Part shown: positions 1 through 5,653 of the stretch, in pieces
How the letters are laid out: every line of letters starts with the position of its first letter
Position numbering within the stretch: the first letter of the stretch is position 1
NCBI GenBank assembly: GCA_007570905.1
Contig: RKSI01000062.1
Location: 1 to 9,993, forward strand
Length of the DNA: 9,993 nucleotides
Direction: 5' to 3'
Source: Gammaproteobacteria bacterium
GTDB taxonomy: Bacteria > Pseudomonadota > Gammaproteobacteria > Poriferisulfidales > Oxydemutatoraceae
The notes under the pieces: model-generated
Seen by the model: only the letters and a program-made list of their open reading frames with translations
Databases searched by the model: none
Told to the model about the DNA's origin: nothing
Translations under genes and position numbers: made by a program

Positions 1-257
1 GCGAGATGCCGGCGGAGTCCGTTGATTTGAGTTTCTGGTCGCCGCCCTATTTCGTGGGTAAATCCTACGAGAAGGAGTTGACCTTTGAGGACTGGCAGGC
101 GCTGCTCCGGGGTGCCATCGGCGCGCACTTCCGAATTCTCAAAAGCGCGGGATTTATGGTGATCAACATCGGCGATATTCTGTGTTTTTCACGATACCGT
201 GCGAATACAAAGGAAAATAGACCCGAAAAAAATGCAGTTCGGGTCAAAACTGGATGA
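1..257 (+). pseudogene. Truncated beta-class (SPPY) site-specific DNA methyltransferase, partial at both ends
   Basis: The reading frame is already open at the left edge (codons begin at base 3), so the true start lies outside the window. The visible part has the context 'SVDLSFWSPPYFVGKSYE', which contains catalytic motif IV (SPPY, typical of N4-cytosine and some N6-adenine methylases). It is followed by a helix and 'GFMVINIGDILCF', which resembles the strand after motif IV in pfam01555-type enzymes. In the beta class the AdoMet-binding motif (FxGxG) lies C-terminal to motif IV, roughly 150-200 residues later. Here similarity ends near base 187, and only about 22 unrelated residues, rich in Lys, Arg and Asn, follow before TGA at 255-257. 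No other frame downstream appears to continue the family. The gene is therefore probably dead, lacking cofactor binding. Composition also drops to AT-rich across about 180-260, unlike everything to the right. The methylase family call is fairly firm; the specificity is unknown. Confidence 0.72.
220..245. repeat. 8-bp inverted repeat in the AT-rich junction; possible terminator
   Basis: GACCCGAA at 220-227 is perfectly complementary to TTCGGGTC at 238-245 with a 10-base loop. On the minus strand the second arm is followed by TATTTTCC, so it could act as a weak intrinsic terminator about 70 bases beyond the rsmI stop. It could equally be the relic of a mobile-element end, since it lies in the foreign-looking tail of the truncated methylase frame. 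Function is inferred only. Confidence 0.35.
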
Positions 258-274
258 AAACAGCGCCGGGCGCC
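257..274 (-). terminator. Candidate short terminator of rsmI
   Basis: Read on the minus strand, bases 273-263 give GCGC-CCG-GCGC, a 4-bp stem extendable by one G-U pair, followed by GTTTTC. It begins about 40 bases after the rsmI stop codon. The stem is very short, so this is only a weak candidate. Confidence 0.25.
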
Positions 275-315
275 CTCCTTCGTGACACAAAACCGGACAA
301 GCGGCAAGGCCGTTG

Positions 316-1164
316 TCAGCGCCCGCCGAGGGTGCGTTTGTAGAGGCGGTTGCGGGGCAGGCCGCTGAGTTCGGAGACGATGCCGGTGGCGGCACCGGGC
401 GGCAGGTGGCGGGACAATTCGCGCAACAGGTCTTCGGCGGACAGCGTGATTTCGTCGTCGGGCGCGGCGCCGCCCTCAACCAGCAGCACAAACTCGCCGC
501 GCCCTCTCGCGGCGTCGGCGTCCAGCCAGCGCCGCACATCGGCCAGGCGGCCACGCACGACGGCCTCGTGCAGTTTGGTCATCTCCTTTGCAAGGCAGAC
601 GCTGCGCTGCGCGCCGAACACGGCGGCGAGGTCGTCCAACATCGGCGCCAGACGGTGCGGCGCCTCGAAGAAAACCATCGTGCGTTGCTCGCGGCGCAAC
701 TCGCGCAGGCGTGCGCGGCGCGCCGGCGCGGTGGCCGGCAGAAAACCCTCAAACACAAACCGGTCGGCGTCAAGGCCGGCGCACGACAGCGCCGCCGACG
801 CCGCGCCGGCGCCCGGCAGCGGCGACACGCGCACGCCGCGTTCGTGCGCGGCGGTCACCAGGCGGCGCCCGGCGTCGCGTATCAGCGGCGTGCCGGCGTC
901 GCTCAGCAGCGCGAGATTGTCGCCGCGCAGCAGTCGCGCGATGAGCGCGCCGCTTTTGCCGGCCTCGTTGTGGCGGTGCAAACTGACGGCGGGCGCGGTG
1001 ATGCCGTAACGCCGCAGCAGCACCGCGCTGGTGCGCGTGTCCTCGCACAGGATGCCGTCCACGCCGCGCAGCACTTCCACCGCCCGGAATGTGAAGTCGC
1101 CGAGGTTGCCGATGGGCGTGGCGGCCACATACAAAATGCCCGTGATGTTTTCTTTCTCTGTCAT
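316..1164 (-). CDS. rsmI: 16S rRNA 2'-O-ribose cytidine-1402 methyltransferase
   Basis: This is the RsmI enzyme (YraL), which uses AdoMet to methylate the 2'-OH of C1402 of 16S rRNA in the ribosomal decoding centre. The 282-residue product matches the usual size (about 286). It is a tetrapyrrole-methylase fold protein with the family motifs in order: TPIGNLGD (16-23), CEDTRTS (40-46), LSDAGTPLIRDAG (87-99), PLPGAGAA (116-123), FEGFLP (139-143 region) and EMTKLHE (194-200). A basic C-terminal tail ends NRLYKRTLGGR, as in other RsmI proteins. The ATG at 1164 was chosen because homology starts only about 9 residues later. An in-frame ATG at 1200 would add 12 residues, but it overlaps a TATAAT-like box and is less likely. 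The frame stays open far upstream, antisense to lpoA, with no homology there. The gene diverges from lpoA, as yraL does from yraM in E. coli. Confidence 0.95.
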   Translation of the reverse strand: MTEKENITGILYVAATPIGNLGDFTFRAVEVLRGVDGILCEDTRTSAVLLRRYGITAPAVSLHRHNEAGKSGALIARLLRGDNLALLSDAGTPLIRDAGRRLVTAAHERGVRVSPLPGAGAASAALSCAGLDADRFVFEGFLPATAPARRARLRELRREQRTMVFFEAPHRLAPMLDDLAAVFGAQRSVCLAKEMTKLHEAVVRGRLADVRRWLDADAARGRGEFVLLVEGGAAPDDEITLSAEDLLRELSRHLPPGAATGIVSELSGLPRNRLYKRTLGGR

Positions 1165-1197
1165 GCCCCGTTCGCCGCGTTCCGCCGCGGCGTCCGC

Positions 1198-1211
1198 CAT
1201 TATAGTAAGAT
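1198..1211. promoter_or_regulatory. AT-rich element with possible divergent -10 boxes between rsmI and lpoA
   Basis: In an otherwise very GC-rich divergent gap, bases 1199-1211 read ATTATAGTAAGAT. The minus strand gives a perfect TATAAT (1203-1198) pointing to rsmI; the plus strand gives TATAGT (1201-1206) pointing to lpoA. No convincing TTGACA-like -35 box lies at 16-18 bp on either side. Transcription from the minus-strand box would start near 1191, leaving a leader of roughly 27 bases before the rsmI ATG at 1164. Confidence 0.4.
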
Positions 1212-1272
1212 AGCCGCGGCAACCGCCCCGATGCCGCCCTGATACCCCCCCGATGCAGATTCTCCCCAGACA

Positions 1273-1317
1273 ATGACCCGCCGGACAATCACGCGCCCGC
1301 CGATAACCCGCCCGCCG
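1273..1317 (+). repeat. Three degenerate 15-bp tandem repeats at the lpoA start
   Basis: ATGACCCGCCGGACA, ATCACGCGCCCGCCG and ATAACCCGCCCGCCG lie end to end. The last two agree at 13 of 15 positions; the first diverges at its 3' end. They encode MTRRT-ITRPP-ITRPP, so the unit is in frame and includes the start codon. This looks like replication slippage extending the N-region of the lipoprotein signal peptide. Confidence 0.6.
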
Positions 1318-3168
1318 CGGCGCGGCCCGCGCCTGCGCCACCCTCTCACGCCCGCGCGCCTGCATCGCCTCCTTGCACCGGCGTGCATTGCCATCATCGT
1401 TTCCGGCTGCGCCGCCCTTGAGGTGCAACTGGACCGGCTGCAACAATTCTGGGCCAGCAGCGCCTACGAGAAGGCTGCGGAACTCAGCGCCGAGGGCCGC
1501 TACGCGCAGGCGGCGGACACACTGTGGGACACCGCCGTTGACCTGCCGTCGCCGCACCGCGAGCGCATGCAAATCAAAAGCGTGCGCGCGCTGATTAACG
1601 GCCAATACCTGCTGAACGCGCACCAGCGCCTCGCCGAAATACGCGAGGACGCGCTGAAGCCGCCCGAACTGCTGGAAAAACGCATCCTGCAGGCGGCCTT
1701 CCACCGCCAGACCGAGCAGCCCGCGAAAGTGCTGACGTTGCTGCCGGATGAACTCATCAACGCCGGCGACACGGCGCTGAAAAGCGAGGCGCTTGACCTG
1801 CTGGCGGGCGCGCTGTTTGACGCCGGGCGCTACGCCGGCAGCGTCGCGGTGCGCGTGCGCCGTGAAAGCCTGCTTGACGACGAGGCCGCCTCCGGCAACG
1901 CGATGCAACTGTGGCGGGCGCTGGCGCTCGCCGATGCCGACGAGGTCGAGGAACAACTGGCCGCCAGCGACGACCGCAAACTGCGGGCGTGGCTTGAACT
2001 GCACGCGCTGGTGGCGCCGCCCGGCATCGACCGCCCGACGCTGGAAAGGGCCTACGCCGACTGGCGCCGCAAGAACAACTTCCTGGTCGTGCCCGACGCC
2101 GTCGGCGAACAACTGCAAGCGCGCTGGAACTACCTTGACTTCCGCCCGCGCAACATCTCGCTGCTGCTGCCGCTGACCGGGCGCTACGCGCGCATCGGCA
2201 AGGCCATCCGCAAAGGCTTTCTCGACGCGCACGAAGCCGGCGGCGGCGGCCTTGATGTGCGCTTCCACAACACCGACCAGGAACGCGGCGCCGCCGAACT
2301 CTACCGCGAGGCGGTTGAACAGGGCGCCGAACTCGTCATCGGCCCGCTGCTGAAAGAGGCGGTGGACGAGGTGCTCGGCGCGGCCAACCTCGGCGTGCCG
2401 CTGATTACGCTGAACTACCGCAGAGACCCGCGGCTGCAGCCGCAGGGCGAATGGTTTCAGTTCGGCCTGCTGCCCGAGGACGACGCCGCGCAGGTGGCCG
2501 AGAAACTGCACCAGAAAGACCACCGCCACATCCTCGCGCTGACCTCCGACGACGACTGGGGCGGGCGTCTTTACCGGCAATTCGCCGAACGCTACACCGA
2601 ACTCGGCGGGCGCATCCAGGAGGTGCGCCGCTACAACATCAATGTCCTCGACTACGCCAACACCGTGCAGGCGGCGCTGCAACTCGATGAAAGCCGCGCG
2701 CGCGGCGCCGCCGTCCAGAGCGCGCTCGACGCGAAGGTGAACTTCACGCCGCGCATACGCGACGACATCAGCGCCGCGGTGCTTTTCGCAAACCACGAAA
2801 AGGCGGCGCTCATCTACCCGCTGCTGAAATTCTATTACGCCGACGAACTGCCGGTGTACGCGACCTCGCACGTGTACGCGCCGGACCGCGAGAAAATCCT
2901 GCGCGAACTCGACGGCCTCATCTACTGCGACATCCCGTTCATGCTCGACAGCGACGCCGAAATACCGGACGAGCACCCGCGCCTGTTCGCGCTCGGCGCC
3001 GACGCCTACCGCCTCGCCTGGTCCATCCGCCGGATTGCCGGCGGCAACGCAAAAATCCGGGGCGCCACCGGCCTCATCTCGCTGGGCCGCGACCGCCGCC
3101 TTTACCGTCAACTGTCGTGGGCGCGCTTTGCCCGCGGCAAGCCGGTGCCGCTCGGCGAAGGCTGGTGA
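1273..3168 (+). CDS. lpoA: Penicillin-binding protein activator LpoA (LppC family lipoprotein)
   Basis: LpoA is an outer-membrane lipoprotein that reaches through the peptidoglycan and stimulates the transpeptidase of the bifunctional synthase PBP1A. The product has 631 residues (E. coli, about 678). It starts with a long, Arg/Pro-rich basic segment and a hydrophobic stretch, then the lipobox IVSGC with lipidated Cys46. Residues of about 48-285 are helical with repeats such as YEKAAELSAEGRYAQAADTL, fitting the N-terminal TPR domain. From about 294 (NISLLLPLTGRYARIGKAI) to the C-terminus it is a periplasmic-binding-protein-like LppC domain, with GAELVIGPLLKEAV and VPLITLNY typical of the family. 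The ATG at 1273 is the only plausible start; no Shine-Dalgarno is visible. Its 3' end overlaps yraN. Its position beside rsmI and yraN supports orthology with yraM. The 45-residue signal sequence is unusually long. Confidence 0.94.
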   Translation: MTRRTITRPPITRPPRRGPRLRHPLTPARLHRLLAPACIAIIVSGCAALEVQLDRLQQFWASSAYEKAAELSAEGRYAQAADTLWDTAVDLPSPHRERMQIKSVRALINGQYLLNAHQRLAEIREDALKPPELLEKRILQAAFHRQTEQPAKVLTLLPDELINAGDTALKSEALDLLAGALFDAGRYAGSVAVRVRRESLLDDEAASGNAMQLWRALALADADEVEEQLAASDDRKLRAWLELHALVAPPGIDRPTLERAYADWRRKNNFLVVPDAVGEQLQARWNYLDFRPRNISLLLPLTGRYARIGKAIRKGFLDAHEAGGGGLDVRFHNTDQERGAAELYREAVEQGAELVIGPLLKEAVDEVLGAANLGVPLITLNYRRDPRLQPQGEWFQFGLLPEDDAAQVAEKLHQKDHRHILALTSDDDWGGRLYRQFAERYTELGGRIQEVRRYNINVLDYANTVQAALQLDESRARGAAVQSALDAKVNFTPRIRDDISAAVLFANHEKAALIYPLLKFYYADELPVYATSHVYAPDREKILRELDGLIYCDIPFMLDSDAEIPDEHPRLFALGADAYRLAWSIRRIAGGNAKIRGATGLISLGRDRRLYRQLSWARFARGKPVPLGEGW

Positions 3169-3515
3169 CCGGCGACCGCCGCGCCGCCGGGCGCGCCGCG
3201 GAAGACGCCGCGCTGGAACACCTGCGCCAAAACGGGATGAAACTGGTAGAGCGCAACTACCTGTCGCGCTGCGGCGAGATTGACCTGGTGATGCGCGACG
3301 GCGACACGCTGGTCTTCGTCGAGGTGCGCTACCGCGCGCGCAAAAGCCACGGCAGCGCCGCCGAAACGGTGGATTACCGCAAGCGCGCCAAACTCATCGC
3401 CACCGCGCAGACCTACCTGCAGCGCAGCCGCTGGCGCCGCGCCTGCCGTTTTGATGTCGTCGCGCTGTCGGCGGACGGCGTGGACTGGATACGCGACGCC
3501 TTTCGCGGCGACTGA
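3165..3515 (+). CDS. yraN: YraN family protein (UPF0102), endonuclease-like fold
   Basis: This is a 116-residue UPF0102 protein. Family members have a restriction-endonuclease-like fold, and their cellular role is not settled. The core is visible: GRAAEDAALEHL (about 9-20), the strand and motif GEIDLV (37-42) with Asp40, then FVEVR (51-55) with Glu53. This gives a D...ExR version of the PD-(D/E)xK site, Arg replacing the usual Lys, as is common in UPF0102. A helix, DYRKRAKLIATAQTYL, follows. I chose the GTG at 3165, which overlaps the lpoA stop (GTGA) and has GAAGG just upstream, so translation is probably coupled to lpoA. An ATG at 3117 would add 16 residues without family similarity inside lpoA. 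Order lpoA-yraN is conserved in gammaproteobacteria. Confidence 0.9.
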   Translation: MTGDRRAAGRAAEDAALEHLRQNGMKLVERNYLSRCGEIDLVMRDGDTLVFVEVRYRARKSHGSAAETVDYRKRAKLIATAQTYLQRSRWRRACRFDVVALSADGVDWIRDAFRGD

Positions 3516-3530
3516 GCCGCGCGCATAGAC

Positions 3531-3536
3531 TATAAT
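3531..3536 (+). promoter_or_regulatory. TATAAT -10-like box directly before the SIS-domain gene
   Basis: A perfect TATAAT sits in the 28-bp gap after yraN, 7 bases before the GTG start at 3544. A transcript initiated from it would begin at or next to that GTG, which would make a leaderless mRNA. No good -35 hexamer is seen 16-18 bp upstream. Confidence 0.4.
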
Positions 3537-3543
3537 CGCCGTT

Positions 3544-4191
3544 GTGACGACGCCCGCACCCGCCCCCGCCTCCGCAGCCGCCGCGCAGCACGACGCCGCG
3601 GCAAACCGCGAGCGCGTGCGCGAGTTGTTCAACGCCAGCATAGAGGCCAAGCGCGAGGCGCTCGGCGCGGTCGAGGACGCGATTGCAAAGGCCGGCGCGC
3701 TCATCGCGCAAAGCCTCGCCGCCGGCGGCAAGATACTCAGTTGCGGCAACGGCGGCTCGGCAGCCGACGCCCAGCATTTCGCCGCCGAGATGGTCAACCG
3801 CTTTGAGACCGAACGCCCGGCGCTGGCCGCCGTCGCGCTGACGACCGATTCATCCATCCTGACATCGGTCGCCAACGATGACGATTACACCCGAATCTTC
3901 GCGCGCCAGATAGAGGCGCTGGGCAGCGCCGGCGATGTGCTGCTGGCCATCAGCACCAGCGGCCAGTCGGCCAATGTCAACGCCGCCGTCGCCTGCGCCC
4001 GCGAGCGCGGCCTGCGCGTCGTCGCGCTCGGCGGCAGGGACGGCGGCGAGATGGCGCGCTTGCTCGCGGACGGCGACATCGAGATTCGCGTGCCCGCCGC
4101 CTCAACCGCCAGAATCCAGGAAGTCCACCTGCTGACGCTGCACTGCCTGTGCGACCTGACCGACCGCCTGCTGGCGGGCGCGGCGCGCTGA
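3544..4191 (+). CDS. SIS-domain protein, DiaA / phosphoheptose isomerase (GmhA) family
   Basis: This 215-residue protein has a single sugar-isomerase (SIS) fold. Visible motifs are SCGNGGSAADAQHFAAEM (66-83), NRFETERP (85-92), the phosphate-binding loop ISTSGQS (136-142) and ARIQEVHLLTLH (189-200). Overall it is closest to E. coli DiaA (YraO), the DnaA-binding initiation factor found at this same locus. It also keeps residues matching the catalytic Glu (Glu82), Gln192 and His200 of GmhA, which turns sedoheptulose 7-phosphate into D-glycero-D-manno-heptose 7-phosphate for LPS core. It may therefore be an isomerase, a DnaA partner or both, and I give no single symbol. The first 20 residues are Ala/Pro-rich low complexity without family similarity. 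The GTG at 3544 is the only good upstream start; GTG codon 25 is an alternative matching the DiaA N-terminus. No Shine-Dalgarno is seen. Confidence 0.9.
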   Translation: MTTPAPAPASAAAAQHDAAANRERVRELFNASIEAKREALGAVEDAIAKAGALIAQSLAAGGKILSCGNGGSAADAQHFAAEMVNRFETERPALAAVALTTDSSILTSVANDDDYTRIFARQIEALGSAGDVLLAISTSGQSANVNAAVACARERGLRVVALGGRDGGEMARLLADGDIEIRVPAASTARIQEVHLLTLHCLCDLTDRLLAGAAR

Positions 4192-4221
4192 CGCGCGGCG
4201 CCGCGACCGCCGCCTGAAACA

Positions 4222-5598
4222 TTGGCGCTGACCGCGGACTTCATCGGACAACTGCGCCGCGCCTGCGCGCCGCCGCGCGTGCTGACCGAAGCCGCCGAAT
4301 GCTGGCCCTACGGCTACGACAACAGCCGCCTGCACGCGCCGCCCGGCGCCGTCGTCTTCCCCGAAAGCCATGACGAGACCGCCGCCGTGGTGCGCGCCTG
4401 CCGCGAACACCGCGTCGCGCTGACGCCGCGCGGGCGCGGCACCGGCACCACCGGCGCCGCGGTGCCGCAGCGCGGCGGCGTCGTCATCTCGTTCGAGCGC
4501 ATGGACCGCATCCTTGAACTGGACGCCGCCAACCGCGCGCTGCGCGTGCAGCCGGGCGCCACCAACCGCGCGGTGCAGGAGCACTGCGCCGGCGCCGGCC
4601 TGTTCTGGCCGCCGGACCCGGGCAGCGCCGACTACTGCACCATAGGCGGCAACCTCGCGTGCAACGCCGCCGGCCCGCGCGCCGTCAAATACGGCACGCC
4701 GCGCGAGAACACGCTGCGGCTGAAGGCGGTGACCGGCGCCGGCGAGACGCTGCAAACCGGCGCGCTGACCAGCAAAAGCGTCGTCGGCCTGGATCTGACG
4801 CGGCTGCTGATCGGCTCGGAAGGAACGCTCGCCGTCATCACCGAGGCCGTTCTGAAACTGACGGCGCTGCCGGCGCGCAGGCGCGCGATGCGCGCGCTTT
4901 ATGATTCGGCGGAAGCCGCGGGCGAGGCGGTGTGCGCGATGATGTCGCAGCCGTCGCTGCCGTGCGCGCTGGAATTGATGGACGCCATCTGCCTCGACCT
5001 GCTGCGCGCGCAGCGCGGCTGGGCGGCGCCGCCGAAGGCGCGGGCGCTGCTGATGATTGAGGCCGACGGCGGCGACGACGGCGTGCGCGAGGCGGCGGCG
5101 GCGCTGCGCGAGGCCGCGCGCAACGCCGGCCTGATTGCGTTTGAGGAGGCGGAAACGGAAGACGAAAGCGCGCGGCTGTGGCATGCGCGCAAGACGCTGT
5201 CGCCGGTGCTGAGAAATTTCAGGCCGTGCAAGATCAACGAGGATGTCGTCGTGCCGGTGGCGCGCATCGCCGAACTGCTGCGCCGCCTGCGCGAGATTGG
5301 CGAACGCCACGCCGTCGCCGTCGCCGCCTTCGGCCACGCCGGCAACGGCAATCTGCATGTCAACATCCTGCACCACCCGTGCGAGGCGCGCGCCGCCGAA
5401 AACGCGCTGGCCGAAGTGTTCTCGACCGTCGTCGGCATGGACGGCTCAATTTCCGGCGAGCACGGCATCGGCCTCGGCAAGCGCGATTTTGTCCCGCTTG
5501 AGGTGGACGCGGCGACACTTGAGGTGATGCGCCGCGTGCGCGACGCGCTTGACCCCGACGACATCCTGAACAGCGGCAAGGCGCTGCCGCCGCGCTGA
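4222..5598 (+). CDS. FAD-linked oxidoreductase, GlcD / D-2-hydroxyacid dehydrogenase type
   Basis: This is a 458-residue flavoprotein of the FAD_binding_4 plus FAD-oxidase_C family (VAO/PCMH fold), which oxidises D-2-hydroxyacids such as glycolate, D-lactate or D-2-hydroxyglutarate. The FAD domain shows PRGRGTGTTG (69-78), PDPGSADYCTIGGNLACNA and LLIGSEGTLAVITEA. The C-terminal domain has ARKTLSP, KINEDVVVP, GHAGNGNLHVN (His372, His379) and GEHGIGLGK (Glu413). The 7- and 34-residue spacing of His372, His379 and Glu413 fits the metal site of this family. There is no GlcE or GlcF partner nearby and no iron-sulfur domain, so it probably acts as a single subunit; the exact substrate cannot be told. 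The start is TTG at 4222, 30 bp after the SIS gene, since no ATG or GTG fits. The E. coli locus has the BON lipoprotein gene yraP (dolP) here instead. Confidence 0.9.
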   Translation: MALTADFIGQLRRACAPPRVLTEAAECWPYGYDNSRLHAPPGAVVFPESHDETAAVVRACREHRVALTPRGRGTGTTGAAVPQRGGVVISFERMDRILELDAANRALRVQPGATNRAVQEHCAGAGLFWPPDPGSADYCTIGGNLACNAAGPRAVKYGTPRENTLRLKAVTGAGETLQTGALTSKSVVGLDLTRLLIGSEGTLAVITEAVLKLTALPARRRAMRALYDSAEAAGEAVCAMMSQPSLPCALELMDAICLDLLRAQRGWAAPPKARALLMIEADGGDDGVREAAAALREAARNAGLIAFEEAETEDESARLWHARKTLSPVLRNFRPCKINEDVVVPVARIAELLRRLREIGERHAVAVAAFGHAGNGNLHVNILHHPCEARAAENALAEVFSTVVGMDGSISGEHGIGLGKRDFVPLEVDAATLEVMRRVRDALDPDDILNSGKALPPR

Positions 5599-5623
5599 AC
5601 CGCGCCGCCGCGCTTCGGTTCAG
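5595..5623. terminator. Inverted repeat at the end of the FAD oxidoreductase gene
   Basis: CTGAACCG (5595-5602) pairs perfectly with CGGTTCAG (5616-5623) around a 13-base loop. The TGA stop of the upstream gene lies inside the first arm. It occupies a convergent gap, so a bidirectional termination role is likely, but no U-tract follows on either strand. Confidence 0.4.
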
Positions 5624-5653
5624 ACGCCGCCGCGCGCCGTTTCAGGCGGCGTC
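5623..5653. terminator. Inverted repeat over the end of the nit1-like gene
   Basis: GACGCCGCC (5623-5631) pairs perfectly with GGCGGCGTC (5645-5653) around a 13-base loop that contains the TGA stop of the minus-strand amidase gene. It abuts the other inverted repeat of this convergent junction, sharing one base. It is a strong GC stem but lacks a U-tract, so termination is inferred from position. Confidence 0.4.

Noticed and set aside
1201..3111. A 931-codon open frame on the minus strand running from inside lpoA into rsmI
   Set aside because: Only its last 282 codons match a known protein (RsmI). The rest is antisense to lpoA, is low-complexity Val/Ala/Arg/Gly, and shows no domain. GC-rich codon use leaves few antisense stops.
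3117..3164. Upstream ATG start for yraN at 3117
   Set aside because: It would place 16 extra residues inside lpoA with no UPF0102 similarity. The GTG at 3165 has the stop/start overlap and an upstream GAAGG.
4102..5376. A 424-codon minus-strand frame antisense to the FAD oxidoreductase
   Set aside because: The composition is typical of an antisense shadow (Arg, Ala, Gln, His runs), it has no motifs, and the opposite strand carries a complete flavoprotein with its catalytic motifs.
5614..5626. TTCAGACGCC resembling a Neisseriaceae DNA uptake sequence
   Set aside because: Only one near match occurs (one mismatch to the core), with no recurrence elsewhere in 10 kb. The gene content and order are gammaproteobacterial, so it is part of the junction hairpins by chance.
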